Shown: positions 55,435 through 64,000 of the stretch, piece after piece
Position numbering within the stretch: position 1 is the first letter of the stretch
Layout: each line of letters begins with the position of its first letter
From: Sphingomonas anseongensis
GTDB lineage: Bacteria; Pseudomonadota; Alphaproteobacteria; Sphingomonadales; Sphingomonadaceae
Assembly (NCBI RefSeq): GCF_023516495.1
Contig: NZ_JAMGBC010000001.1
Location: 2,132,501-2,196,500, forward strand
DNA length: 64,000 bases
Direction: 5' to 3'
Program-made: the position numbers and the translations under genes
The notes under the pieces: model-generated
The model's input: the letters and a program-made list of their open reading frames with translations, nothing else
What the model was told of the DNA's origin: nothing
Database searches by the model: none

Positions 55435-56010
55435 ATGAGGACCGTGATCAAATGGACCGTCGCGGCGGCCGTCGCTGCGCTGCTCGCAAGCTGCTCGACC
55501 GCGCCGAGGCGCGTGGCCGTTGCGCCGCCACCGCCTGTGTCGCTCGAGCTACCCTATCAATGGAGCCAAGGCGCCGCGCCCCAGGCGCACAAGGACGCAG
55601 TCGCGCTGTTCGGCCCCCTGACTCTCAAGCCCGGGGAATATAAATGGGCGGCCGAGGTGCCGAAGGACGGCGAGACCAAGGTCGTCATCGACCGGCTCCA
55701 GCAGCTTTTCTACGTCTATCGCGGCGACAAGCTTGTGGGAGTTGCAACTGCCTCCACCGGCAAGAAGGGCCGCGAAACGCCGCTCGGCTTCTGGCAGGTG
55801 CGCCTGAAGAAGGTGAAGGGCTACAGCCGCAAATATGACAATGCGCCGATGCCCTTCATGCAGATGTACGACGCCAAGGGCATCGCCTTCCACGCGGGAC
55901 CGAACCCCGGCTATCCGGCAAGCCACGGGTGCGTCCGGTTGCCGCTGAAGTTCGCTGAGCGCCTCTATGGCCTCACCCAGGTCGGCACGAAGGTCGTTAT
56001 CGAAGGCTGA
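55435..56010 (+). CDS. L,D-transpeptidase (YkuD family) lipoprotein
   Basis: A 191-residue lipoprotein. The lipobox LLASCS ends the signal peptide. The catalytic part has the family signature: IDRLQQLFYVYRGDKLVGVA, RETPLGFWQV, FHAGPN and ASHGCVRLPLKFAERLY (the active cysteine is in SHGCVRL). It would form 3-3 crosslinks or attach lipoproteins in peptidoglycan. A TTAACC box is seen upstream but is not a full regulator site. Confidence 0.92.
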   Translation: MRTVIKWTVAAAVAALLASCSTAPRRVAVAPPPPVSLELPYQWSQGAAPQAHKDAVALFGPLTLKPGEYKWAAEVPKDGETKVVIDRLQQLFYVYRGDKLVGVATASTGKKGRETPLGFWQVRLKKVKGYSRKYDNAPMPFMQMYDAKGIAFHAGPNPGYPASHGCVRLPLKFAERLYGLTQVGTKVVIEG

Positions 56011-56066
56011 TCCGCTGGCGAAAGGCCGTTCGTCTGCTATCCTGCATCCGACTGCAGGGGGGAACA

Positions 56067-56501
56067 ATGCGCGACAATCTCTATTCGCGGCGGCCGCTCG
56101 CCCGCTGGTATTGGGCCGGTGCGATCGCCTCGCTCCTGTTCATGGCGCTCGGCTGCGTAACCTATCTCATGCACGTCACCGCCGACCCCGCTTCGCTTCC
56201 GCTCGACCAGCGGGCGGCGTTCGATGCGGAGCCCGTCTGGCTGACCGCCGCCTATGCGATTGCTGTGTGGATCGGGCTGGCCGGAGCACTCATGCTCCTG
56301 CTTCGACGCAAGCTTGCCCAACCCCTGATGCTGATATCGTTGGCTGCGGTGGTGGTTTGGCTGGCGGGCCTGCTTCTGGTTCCCAACCTGCGTGAGACGA
56401 TCAGTTCCAACGACCTGGCAGTCGCCATCGCGGTCGCGGCGATCACCTGGACGATCTTCTGGTTCGCTCGCCACTCGGCGAAGCGAGGCTGGCTCCGTTA
56501 G
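56067..56501 (+). CDS. Four-span membrane protein, unknown
   Basis: A 144-residue protein with four hydrophobic segments (about 16-35, 60-78, 87-106 and 118-135) and charged termini. It resembles small sphingomonad membrane proteins that have been called sugar-transporter-like in databases without evidence. The start ATG has GGGGGG at 4 bases. Convergent with the tiny gene that follows. Confidence 0.65.
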   Translation: MRDNLYSRRPLARWYWAGAIASLLFMALGCVTYLMHVTADPASLPLDQRAAFDAEPVWLTAAYAIAVWIGLAGALMLLLRRKLAQPLMLISLAAVVVWLAGLLLVPNLRETISSNDLAVAIAVAAITWTIFWFARHSAKRGWLR

Positions 56502-56507
56502 CGTCGC

Positions 56508-56690
56508 TTAGCCCTGGGCCTGCGAAGCGCGGGCCGCGTCCGATCTCAAGTCCGCCATCGCGACCGACGACTGGGCCGCGGCGACATGACTGTCGACGCT
56601 TCGGGGGGTCGGTGCTGCTGGGAGCACCGCTGGGATCGCGATCAGGGCGGCAAGGCCAAGATCGGTCAGCAGGTGACGATCCATCATCAT
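56508..56690 (-). CDS. Very small exported or membrane protein, unknown
   Basis: A 60-residue product if the ATG at 56690 is used; GGAG lies 5 bases before it. It has a hydrophobic N-terminal part ([17 protein letters not shown]), probably a signal or anchor, and a short Ser/Ala-rich rest. Three ATG codons in a row make the exact start uncertain. The gene could be a shadow, but it has its own ribosome site. Confidence 0.4.
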   Translation of the reverse strand: MMMDRHLLTDLGLAALIAIPAVLPAAPTPRSVDSHVAAAQSSVAMADLRSDAARASQAQG

Positions 56691-56837
56691 TGTCACTCCA
56701 ATTCACTCACCACGGCACCCGATCGAGCGCCGCACCTGCACGCCCGACTTTTGCGGACCTTTGTTGTTCCGCATTATCGCCAATGCGTTTCCGTAGCGGG
56801 CTTGGCTGAAGCGCCGCCGACCCGTAGAAGCCCGCCG

Positions 56838-57707
56838 ATGTCCAAAGTGACGATCGATACCGATACCAGCCGGGCGACGCCGTCGCCGGTCCCCGGAAAG
56901 CGGACCACGGTCCCTTCGATCCGCGGGCGCAAGGTTGAAGGCAAGACCGAGCAGCCGATCGTGATGCTCACCGCCTACACGATGCGCATGGCACAACTGC
57001 TCGACCCGCATTGCGACATGCTCCTGGTCGGCGACAGCCTCGGCCAGGTAATCTACGGCCTGCCCTCGACCATTCCCGTGACCTTGGACATGATGTGCGC
57101 TCACGGCGCCGCGGTGGTTCGCGGAAGCTGGCACGCGCTGGTCGGCGTCGACATGCCGTTCGGAAGCTATGAGGAATCGCCCGAGCAGGCGTTCGCGAGC
57201 GCCGCCCATGTGCTCAAGGAGACGGGCTGCGCGGCCGTGAAGCTGGAAGGCGGCGAAGCGATGGCGGAGACCATCGATTTCCTGACGCACCGCGGAATCC
57301 CGGTGATCGGCCACGTCGGGCTGACTCCGCAGGCGGTGAACGTGCTCGGCGGCTACGGCGTGCGTGGCCGCGAAGGGATGGAGGCGGACAAGATCCTGGC
57401 CGACGCCGTCGCCGTCGCCGATGCCGGCGCCTTCGTGATGGTGGTCGAAGGGGTGATGGAAGAACTCGCCACGCGGATCGCCAAGGAAGTCGCGATTCCG
57501 GTCATCGGGATCGGCGCGTCGGCCCAGTGCGACGGGCAGGTCCTCGTCACCGAGGATATGCTCGGCCTGTTCGAGCGTACCCCGCGCTTCGTGAAGCGCT
57601 ATCATGACCTCGCCGGAGAAATCGCCGGCGCGGCCCAGAAATATGCCGAGGAAGTGCGGTCGCGGACTTTCCCGTCCAGCGAGCAAACTTACCGGCCGAA
57701 AAGCTAG
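56838..57707 (+). CDS. panB: 3-methyl-2-oxobutanoate hydroxymethyltransferase
   Basis: A 289-residue enzyme of pantothenate synthesis that adds a hydroxymethyl group to ketoisovalerate. Markers: [65 protein letters not shown] and [20 protein letters not shown]. The first 25 residues are polar and not conserved. The ATG at 56838 lies at the end of a longer open frame that shadows other genes; it is the family start. Confidence 0.95.
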   Translation: MSKVTIDTDTSRATPSPVPGKRTTVPSIRGRKVEGKTEQPIVMLTAYTMRMAQLLDPHCDMLLVGDSLGQVIYGLPSTIPVTLDMMCAHGAAVVRGSWHALVGVDMPFGSYEESPEQAFASAAHVLKETGCAAVKLEGGEAMAETIDFLTHRGIPVIGHVGLTPQAVNVLGGYGVRGREGMEADKILADAVAVADAGAFVMVVEGVMEELATRIAKEVAIPVIGIGASAQCDGQVLVTEDMLGLFERTPRFVKRYHDLAGEIAGAAQKYAEEVRSRTFPSSEQTYRPKS

Positions 57708-57718
57708 CGCGAAGCTAG

Positions 57719-57737
57719 GGGCGGAGGTCCGCCCTTT
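57719..57737 (+). terminator. Likely terminator after panB
   Basis: A 6-base-pair GC stem (57719-57724 with 57729-57734) with a 4-base loop and only three T follow the panB stop by 11 bases. The short T run makes it a moderate call. Confidence 0.5.
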
Positions 57738-57816
57738 GGCGCTGCCTCCAGCATTATGCCGATTTTGCCAGCTGGGCCCTGCGCCTACTTCGTCTCCCTC
57801 ACAGACAGGGGGAAGT

Positions 57817-58230
57817 ATGCGTTATCTGCTTCGGGTCGCGACCTTGGCTGGGACGGCCTGTCTCCTGTCCCCGCCGGCGGCCCTTGCCCAGAAGAGCAGT
57901 CAGGACCTGGTCTTGCGCAACCCGTCGAACAGCGTTCACGTGCGAATCCATCCCTGCGGAAAGACCCGTTGCGGGACCGTCGTCTGGGCGAACGACAAGG
58001 CCAAGGCAGATTCCGCGCGCGGCGGGACGCCGAACCTCGTCGGAACCGAGCTCTTCCGCGAATTCCGTGAAGTCAGCCCGAAGGTGTGGAAGGGAAAGGT
58101 GTTCGTCCCCGATCTCAACAAGGTCCTTACCGGCACCGGCACTGTCCAGGACGAGAATACGGTCGTGGCGCGCGGCTGCCTTTTCGCGGGCATCGGGTGC
58201 AAGTCGCAGAAGTGGACGAGAGTTCGATAG
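57817..58230 (+). CDS. DUF2147 family secreted protein
   Basis: A 137-residue protein with a signal peptide (residues 1-25, ending ALAQ). The mature part has the DUF2147 features: VHVRIHPCGKTRCGTVVWAN with two cysteines, LVGTELFREF, GKVFVPDLNKVLTG and GCLFAGIGCKSQKW. The domain is a small lipocalin-like barrel of unknown function found in periplasmic proteins. GGGGGAAG lies just before the ATG. Confidence 0.85.
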   Translation: MRYLLRVATLAGTACLLSPPAALAQKSSQDLVLRNPSNSVHVRIHPCGKTRCGTVVWANDKAKADSARGGTPNLVGTELFREFREVSPKVWKGKVFVPDLNKVLTGTGTVQDENTVVARGCLFAGIGCKSQKWTRVR

Positions 58231-58342
58231 GGCGCCGGGAATAACCATAAGCCCCACAGCCGTTCGTCGAATCTGCCAACCGGCGGTTGCTAGTCTGAAA
58301 TCAGCCAGTTAGGCCTCGTTGCTCAGCTCTCCGGGGGGAACG

Positions 58343-59218
58343 ATGCTCGAAATCCAGAACCTGTCGCACACCTATCCGAACGGCACCGTCGCTCTGGATG
58401 ACGTCAGCCTTTCGATCCCACGCGGGATGTATGGGCTTCTCGGGCCGAACGGGGCCGGCAAGTCGACGCTGATGCGGACCGTCGCGACTCTCCAGGAGCC
58501 GACATCGGGCACGATCCGCTTCGGCGACATCGACGTTCTCGCCGAGCCGCAGCGGCTTCGAAGGACGCTCGGCTACCTTCCCCAGGATTTCGGAGTCTAT
58601 CCGCGCGTTTCGGCCTATTCGATGCTCGACCAGGTCGCGATCCTCAAGGGGATCACCTCGGCGTCGGAGCGCAAGCAGGTCGTCGAGACCCTCCTCAACC
58701 AGACCAACCTGTGGGGCGTGCGCTACAAGTCGCTGGCCGGCTTCTCCGGCGGGATGCGGCAGAGATTCGGGATCGCGCAGGCGCTGATCGGCAACCCCGA
58801 GCTGATCATCGTCGACGAGCCGACTGCGGGCCTCGATCCGGAGGAGCGCAACCGCTTCCTCAACCTGCTCGCGGCGATCGGCGACAATGTCGTCGTAATC
58901 CTTTCGACCCATATCGTGGCGGACGTTGCCGACCTGTGCCCGCGGATGGCGGTCCTCGCCAACGGGCGAGTGCAGCTTGAAGGCAAGCCGCTTGAGCTCA
59001 TCGCCTCGACCCGCGGCAAGGTGTGGAAGAAGACGATTCCCCATTTCGAGCTCGAGCAATATCAGCAGACCCATGAGGTGATCTCGACCCGGCTGTTCGC
59101 CGGAAACACGATCGTCCACGTGCTGGCCGACAAGAAGCCCGAAGGCTTCGAGCCGGTCGAGGGAGGGCTCGAGGACGTCTATTTCTCGACGCTCTCGACC
59201 CTCCGCCGCGCGGCCTGA
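58343..59218 (+). CDS. ABC transporter ATP-binding protein
   Basis: A 291-residue ATPase. Walker A is GPNGAGKST at 34-42, the signature reads FSGGMRQRFGIAQ, Walker B is LIIVDEP with the Glu, and the switch histidine is in STHIVADV. It is the type that powers ABC-2 permeases. The ATG at 58343 has GGGGGGAA before it; an upstream ATG is possible but not supported by the family. It precedes the large permease-peptidase gene by 16 bases and is its probable partner. Confidence 0.92.
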   Translation: MLEIQNLSHTYPNGTVALDDVSLSIPRGMYGLLGPNGAGKSTLMRTVATLQEPTSGTIRFGDIDVLAEPQRLRRTLGYLPQDFGVYPRVSAYSMLDQVAILKGITSASERKQVVETLLNQTNLWGVRYKSLAGFSGGMRQRFGIAQALIGNPELIIVDEPTAGLDPEERNRFLNLLAAIGDNVVVILSTHIVADVADLCPRMAVLANGRVQLEGKPLELIASTRGKVWKKTIPHFELEQYQQTHEVISTRLFAGNTIVHVLADKKPEGFEPVEGGLEDVYFSTLSTLRRAA

Positions 59219-59234
59219 GCGGGAGGGCGGGGCA

Positions 59235-62200
59235 ATGCTGCTGGGAATCACCAGGTTCGAAATCCGCTACCAGCTGAAGAACCCGGTTTTCTGGGTCGCC
59301 GTGGCGATCTTCTTCCTTCTGGGCTTCGGGATCACCGCGAGTGAGAACGTCAGCATCGGGACCCCCGGTGCAGTCCACGAAAACGCGCCTTATGCGATCG
59401 CGGTCGCGACCTCGGTCTTCTCGCTCTTCTACCTGTTCGTGGTCACCGCTTTCGTCGCCAATGCGATCGTTCGCGACGACAGCAGCGGCTTTGCGCCGAT
59501 CGTCCGATCGACGCCTGTTTCGCCCACGCAGATCATCCTTGGGCGATTCCTCGGCGGCTTCATCATCGCCCTTCTGGGTTACGTCGCGATCCCGCTCGGG
59601 ATGGCCTTCGGGTCGATGATGCCCTGGGTGGATCCGGAAACGATCGGCCCGCAGAAGTTCGAATATTACGGCTGGCCGTTCCTGATCTTCGCCATTCCCA
59701 ACATCTTCCTGACCAGCGCCATCCTGTTTGCGCTGGCGACGCGCCTGAGGTCGATGATGGCGGCGTATATCGGCACCGTCGCGCTGGTGATCGGTTATCT
59801 GATCACCTCCAGCATCGTCGGCCAGAAGATCGAATATCGAGAGACCGCTGCAAAGTGGGAGCCCCTGGGCACCGCCGCTCTCGGACAGGTCACTCGCTAT
59901 TGGACCCAGTCGGAAATGAACAATCGGCTGGTCGAGCTGAGCGGCACCTTGCTGTTCAACCGCATCTTCGCGGTGCTTCTCGGGCTGGCGTTCCTCGGTT
60001 TCACGCTGTGGACCTTCACGATGACCGAGCGCGCGCCGTCGAAATGGCGCCTCAGGCGGATGGCAAAGCGCGAAGCGCGCGAAGGCGTGGCATCCAAGGT
60101 GGCGCCGAAGCTTGGCGGCGGGGCCTTCACTGCCCGTGATCTCAAGCCGTCGCGCTGGGCGCAATTCGTGTCGCGCCTTCGGATCGAGATGCGCCAGGTG
60201 CTGACCAGCCCCGGCCTCATCGTGCTGACGCTGTTCGGAGTCGGACTGAGCTCGGTCCTGCTCTGGTTCAGCCCGTCGACCTACGGAACGTCGGATCACC
60301 CGACAGTGTCGGCGACGGTGAGCATGGTCCGCGGGGGCTATGGAGTGACCCTGCTTCTGATCGCGGCCTTCTATGGCGGCGAGCTGGTCTGGCGGGAGCG
60401 TGACCGAAACGTCAACGAGATCCTCGATTCAACGCCCGTCGCGAGCTGGGTGATGACTGTCCCGAAGATCCTGGCGATCTTCGTGGTCCTGCTCATCGTG
60501 AACTCGACCGGCCTTCTCACGGGCATCCTCTACGAAGTGCTGAACGGCGCTCGCGAGCTAGGGGCCGGCGACTTCATCACATGGTTCATCCTGCCCGCAG
60601 CCGTGGACGGCCTCCTGATCGCGGTGCTTGCCGTCTTCGTTCAGGTGCTCAGCCCCAACAAATATGCGGGCTGGGCAATCCTGTTCGTCTGGTTCGTCGC
60701 GGGGATTTTCCTCCAGAACATGGGTTATTCCGACCCGCTCTACCGCTACGGCGAAGGGCCCAATGTTCCACTGAGCGACTTCGTCGGCCAGGGAAGCTTC
60801 TGGTTCGGCTCGGTCGTGTTCCAGCTCTACTGGCTCTGCTTCGCCGTGATCCTGATCGTCGTCGCTCATCTGCTGTGGCCGCGCGGGACCGATCTTTCGC
60901 TTCGCGTGAGGCTGCGGCGCATGCGGCGCAATGCGTCGGCGACCTCGCTTGCGGTGCTAGGCACCGCTGCTGTCGCGATGGCCGCGACTGGCGCCTACGC
61001 TTATTACAACATCAAGGTTCTCAACCGCTACCAGACGTCGGACGACGTCGAGAAATACCAGGCCGAGTATGAGCGGAAGTATTTGAAGTTCGAGAGCCTG
61101 CCGATGCCGGCGGTCACCAGGGTATCCCTGGACGTCAAGCTGTTCCCGAACGAGAAGAAACTGGTCGCGACCGGCAGCTACTTGCTCCAGAACAAGACCA
61201 GCGCGCCGATCAGCGAGGTGCATGTTCGGCAGGGCGATCGCGACGCCAAGTTCACCAACCTGACGATCCAGGGCGCGCGGCTAATCCAGGACGACCCCAA
61301 GTTCGCCTATCGGATTTACCGTTTCGATACGCCGCTTGCTCCCGGCGCATCGGCGCAACTGAACTTCGCTTCGCAGATCTGGCACCGCGGTTTCCGCGCC
61401 GGCCGGCCCGAGACGGACATCATCGAGAACGGCACGTTCGCGAACAATTTCTCCTTCGCGCCGGTCATCGGGATGGACCGCAACGGGTTGCTCAGCGATC
61501 GCACCCAGCGCCGCCGCCAGGGCCTTCCGCCAGAGCTTCGCCCGGCGAAGCTGGAAGACATGAAGGCCACGGCGCGTAACTACATCCACGCCGACTGGGT
61601 GATGTCCGACATCACGCTGACGACGGATGCGGACCAGATCCCGATCGCGCCGGGCAACCGAACCTCGGACACGACCAGCAACGGACGGCGGACCGCGCGG
61701 TTCGTCAGCCCGGCGCCGATCCTCAACTTCTTCTCGATCCAGTCGGCGAAGTATGAGCAGGCGACCCGCGAGCACAACGGCATCAAGCTCAGCGTCTTCT
61801 ACCACCCGGGCCACGACTGGAACGTCCAGAAGATGCTGAACGCGATGGGCAGTGCGCTCGATTATTATCGCGCGAACTTCGGGCCCTATCAGTTCAACTA
61901 TGCCCGGATCATCGAATTCCCGGGCTATGCGAGCTTCGCCCAGGCCTTTGCGGGAACGATGCCTTATTCGGAATCGATCGGCTTCAACGCCAACACCAAC
62001 GATCCCGAGAAGATCGACTTCACCACCTATGTCGTCGCCCACGAAATGGCCCACCAATATTGGGCCCACCAGGTCATTGGCGCCGACATGCAGGGCGGGA
62101 CGATCACCAGCGAGACGCTAGCGCAATATTCGGCGCTGATGGTGATGAAGCACCTCTACGGCCCGGACAAGATCCGCCGCTTCCTGAAATATGAGCTCGA

Positions 62201-62831
62201 CAATTATCTGAGCGGGCGGAAAGCCGAGGCGGTCGAGGAGCTTCCGCTCGAGCGGGTCGAGAACCAGCCCTACATCCATTACCGCAAGGGCGCGGTCGCG
62301 ATGTACCTGCTCCAGGAGCGGCTGGGCGAGGATGCGGTCAACCGGGCGCTCGCGCGCTTCGATGCGAGGTTCCGGTTCAAGGGCGCGCCCTATCTTCGCT
62401 CCGTCGACCTGATCGACGAGTTCCGGAAGGAAGCGAAGACGCCCGAGCAGCAGCAGCTGATCACCGACCTGTTCGAGAAGATCACGCTCTATGACCTCAA
62501 GGTCAGCGAAGCGGTGACCAAGAAGGTCGGCAGCGAGTGGGAGACGACGCTGACGGTGTCGGCCGGCAAGGTCTATGCGAACGGCAAGGGCGATGAGACC
62601 AAGGCCAAGCTCGACGAGCCGATCGAGGTCGGGCTGTTCACCGCCCGCCCGGGGCTCGGCGCCTTTTCCGCCAAGGACGTGATCGTCATCGGCCACGAGA
62701 GGATCCGCAACGGCAACCAGCGAATCGTGATCCGGAGCAAGGCGAAGCCCAGCTTCGCCGGCGTGGATCCGTATAATTTCTACGTAGACCGGAACAGCGA
62801 CGACAATGTGAAGGACGTAAGCGCCGGCTGA
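59235..62831 (+). CDS. ABC-2 permease fused to an M1-type gluzincin metallopeptidase
   Basis: A 1198-residue fusion. Residues 1 to about 600 contain two ABC-2-type blocks of about six spans each, starting MLLGITRFEIRYQLKNPVFW, and a linking span near residue 585. From about 620 the chain is M1-like: a beta-rich N-domain (PNEKKLVATGSYLLQNKTSA) and a catalytic domain with H936-E937-M-A-H940 (HEMAHQYWAHQ) and E960 (SETLAQY) as zinc ligands. The H-to-E spacing is 19 residues, one longer than the classical M1 spacing. The aminopeptidase GxMEN exopeptidase motif was not clearly found. It may process or export a peptide on the outer face of the inner membrane. The fusion is known in proteobacteria, but its substrate is not. 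Confidence 0.88.
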   Translation: MLLGITRFEIRYQLKNPVFWVAVAIFFLLGFGITASENVSIGTPGAVHENAPYAIAVATSVFSLFYLFVVTAFVANAIVRDDSSGFAPIVRSTPVSPTQIILGRFLGGFIIALLGYVAIPLGMAFGSMMPWVDPETIGPQKFEYYGWPFLIFAIPNIFLTSAILFALATRLRSMMAAYIGTVALVIGYLITSSIVGQKIEYRETAAKWEPLGTAALGQVTRYWTQSEMNNRLVELSGTLLFNRIFAVLLGLAFLGFTLWTFTMTERAPSKWRLRRMAKREAREGVASKVAPKLGGGAFTARDLKPSRWAQFVSRLRIEMRQVLTSPGLIVLTLFGVGLSSVLLWFSPSTYGTSDHPTVSATVSMVRGGYGVTLLLIAAFYGGELVWRERDRNVNEILDSTPVASWVMTVPKILAIFVVLLIVNSTGLLTGILYEVLNGARELGAGDFITWFILPAAVDGLLIAVLAVFVQVLSPNKYAGWAILFVWFVAGIFLQNMGYSDPLYRYGEGPNVPLSDFVGQGSFWFGSVVFQLYWLCFAVILIVVAHLLWPRGTDLSLRVRLRRMRRNASATSLAVLGTAAVAMAATGAYAYYNIKVLNRYQTSDDVEKYQAEYERKYLKFESLPMPAVTRVSLDVKLFPNEKKLVATGSYLLQNKTSAPISEVHVRQGDRDAKFTNLTIQGARLIQDDPKFAYRIYRFDTPLAPGASAQLNFASQIWHRGFRAGRPETDIIENGTFANNFSFAPVIGMDRNGLLSDRTQRRRQGLPPELRPAKLEDMKATARNYIHADWVMSDITLTTDADQIPIAPGNRTSDTTSNGRRTARFVSPAPILNFFSIQSAKYEQATREHNGIKLSVFYHPGHDWNVQKMLNAMGSALDYYRANFGPYQFNYARIIEFPGYASFAQAFAGTMPYSESIGFNANTNDPEKIDFTTYVVAHEMAHQYWAHQVIGADMQGGTITSETLAQYSALMVMKHLYGPDKIRRFLKYELDNYLSGRKAEAVEELPLERVENQPYIHYRKGAVAMYLLQERLGEDAVNRALARFDARFRFKGAPYLRSVDLIDEFRKEAKTPEQQQLITDLFEKITLYDLKVSEAVTKKVGSEWETTLTVSAGKVYANGKGDETKAKLDEPIEVGLFTARPGLGAFSAKDVIVIGHERIRNGNQRIVIRSKAKPSFAGVDPYNFYVDRNSDDNVKDVSAG

Positions 62832-62959
62832 GCGTGCCCAGCCCCTTTGCCTTTCCCACCGCAGCGGCTAGACGAAGCGCCGCCAGCTTCCGTTCATCTC
62901 CCGTGGGGGAGGGAAGCGGCTCCGCAACGGCCGTTCGGTCTTCGTAAGTTGAGGCATCC

Positions 62960-63685
62960 TTGGCTCTGACCCCCGACACTCCTGACGAACCCAACCAGGC
63001 CTTCCTTCGCGAGGTGGACGAGAACCTGCGGCGGGACCAGCTGCAAAGCTTCGCCAAGACCTATGGCAAGTGGCTGATCGCTGCTCTCATTCTCTTCCTC
63101 GCTGCCGTCGGCGGCTATCTCTACTGGCAGCAGAAGCAGATCGAGAAATCGCAGGCGCAGTCGGAAGAGCTGACCAAGATTTACGAGCAAATCGGAAGCG
63201 GCGGCGCCGAAGGCGCGAAGACCCGCCTCAAGCCGCTCGAGGATTCGGGCAACGACGTCGTTCGGGCAGTCGCGCTGATGGCTGATGCGGCCATCGCGCT
63301 CGACTCCGGCGACCGGGCCACGGCGCTAGGCAAATACAGGGCAATCGTGAACGACAAGGGCATTCCCGACCCCTATCGCGACGCCGCGACGATCCGCTCG
63401 ACCGCCCTCGAATTCGATACGCTCAAGCCGGAGGAGGTGATCGCCAGGCTCGAGCCGCTCGCCAAGCCGGGCAACGCCTGGTTCGGAACCGCGGGCGAGA
63501 TGACCGCGATGGCCTATTTGAAGCAGGGCCAGAAGGACAAGGCCGGCCGCCTGTTCGCCGCGATTGCGACGAACTTGGAGGTGCCGGAAACGCTCCGCAA
63601 CCGCGCTCAGCAAATCGCCGGCACGCTCGGCATCGACATCACTGCCGCCGCACCGCCGGCGAGCCAGCCAGGAACAAGTGAATGA
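62960..63685 (+). CDS. YfgM-like membrane-anchored TPR protein
   Basis: A 241-residue protein that begins at a TTG, with GAGG at 5 bases. A cytoplasmic N-terminus (NLRRDQLQSFAKTYGKWL) leads into one span (AALILFLAAVGGYLYWQQKQ) and then helical repeats (ALMADAAIALDSGDRATALG, LGKYRAIVND, GEMTAMAYLKQGQKDKAGRL). YfgM-family proteins associate with the PpiD chaperone and SecYEG, and are usually encoded next to bamB. Its stop overlaps bamB by 4 bases. Confidence 0.88.
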   Translation: MALTPDTPDEPNQAFLREVDENLRRDQLQSFAKTYGKWLIAALILFLAAVGGYLYWQQKQIEKSQAQSEELTKIYEQIGSGGAEGAKTRLKPLEDSGNDVVRAVALMADAAIALDSGDRATALGKYRAIVNDKGIPDPYRDAATIRSTALEFDTLKPEEVIARLEPLAKPGNAWFGTAGEMTAMAYLKQGQKDKAGRLFAAIATNLEVPETLRNRAQQIAGTLGIDITAAAPPASQPGTSE

Positions 63686-64000
63686 ACCGCAAGCAGCTGA
63701 AGATTGGATTCCTGATTGCCGCGGCGCTCGCCGCTAGCGGATGCGGGATCTTCAAGAAGGGCAAGCCTTCGACTCCGGTCGTCGGCGAGCGGATCGCGGT
63801 ACTCGCGACCGAAACCAACGTTTCCGTCGATCCGGCGACGGCCGCGCTTCCGATGAGCCTTCCGGCGCCCGTGACGAACGCCAATTGGGCGCAGTCCGGG
63901 GGCAATGAATCCAAGAACCCGGGCCACGTCGCCCTTCCTGGCACCCTCAACCAGGCCTGGGCCGTGTCCATCGGCCAGGGAACGAGTGTCGCGGCGCGCC
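63682..64000 (+). CDS. bamB: Outer membrane assembly lipoprotein BamB (N-terminal part)
   Basis: The first 106 codons lie in the window; the gene runs off its right edge. The signal peptide ends in a lipobox (AASGCG). The mature part begins CGIFKKGKPSTPVVGERIA, and the segment AWAVSIGQGTS shows the start of a beta-propeller blade, as in BamB, the scaffold of the beta-barrel assembly machine. It is coupled to the YfgM-like gene by an ATGA overlap, the usual yfgM-bamB order. Confidence 0.85.
   Translation, partial: MNRKQLKIGFLIAAALAASGCGIFKKGKPSTPVVGERIAVLATETNVSVDPATAALPMSLPAPVTNANWAQSGGNESKNPGHVALPGTLNQAWAVSIGQGTSVAAR

Overview
The window is GC-rich, densely coded DNA from an alphaproteobacterium, most likely of the order Sphingomonadales. 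The gene content (RpoA opening [11 protein letters not shown], a DUF3035 lipoprotein beside lspA, a plant-like GshA, a TldE/PmbA pair partner, Ku plus a three-domain LigD, many small orphan secreted and membrane proteins) supports this, but no rRNA is present to settle it. Most of the window is chromosomal core. There is no insertion sequence, integrase, prophage or CRISPR array.

Layout. 1-5.4 kb: the start of a Tat-exported DUF885 protein, a pirin, a proline-rich membrane protein, base-excision and rRNA-modification genes (AlkA-like, RlmB), and three small regulatory or unknown genes on the minus strand. 5.5-5.8 kb: tRNA-Gly(TCC) and tRNA-Tyr(GTA). 5.86-10.5 kb: a tryptophan operon, trpL-trpD-trpCF-trpB-trpA. 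It is preceded by a consensus-like promoter, a 28-codon leader peptide with a Trp-Trp pair, and an intrinsic terminator. This looks like a leaderless attenuator. The structural genes resemble the gammaproteobacterial whole-pathway set, including a fused TrpC-TrpF, but trpE and trpG are absent. 10.5-13.9 kb: ku and ligD (non-homologous end joining), immediately behind trpA. 14-18.7 kb: a large orphan secreted protein and a penicillin-acylase family hydrolase. 18.7-24.7 kb: pip-gshA-rsmE, a PilZ protein, ubiA and pmbA. 24.7-25.7 kb: a secretin C-terminus without its N-terminal half. 25.7-31 kb: a CoA-binding protein, Mrp, HflK-HflC and a Do-type protease. 31-36 kb: an OPT transporter, queF, ung and sseA. 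36-41.7 kb: a receiver-less CtrA-like DNA-binding protein, a DUF3035 lipoprotein, lspA, ileS and ribF. 41.7-45.8 kb: rpsM-rpsK-rpoA behind a structured leader, with rplQ set apart from rpoA by about 1.4 kb that holds two small orphan genes and several terminators. 46-49.1 kb: a Gly/Tyr-repeat secreted protein, and an MBOAT O-acyltransferase with an SGNH-like partner. 49.3-58.2 kb: mostly ordinary metabolism and envelope genes (luciferase-like monooxygenase, DUF488, guaA, M28 peptidase, GNAT, glutaredoxin, L,D-transpeptidase, panB, DUF2147). 58.3-62.8 kb: an ABC ATPase paired with a 1198-residue ABC-2 permease fused to an M1-type metallopeptidase. 62.9-64 kb: a YfgM-like protein and the start of bamB.

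The points most worth a second look are the trp attenuator and its mosaic operon, the structured leader before rpsM, the split of rpoA from rplQ, a short atypical-codon patch inside ileS, the truncated secretin, the CtrA-like protein without a receiver domain, and the permease-peptidase fusion. All reading was by eye. Family assignments rest on recognised motifs, and no database search was run.
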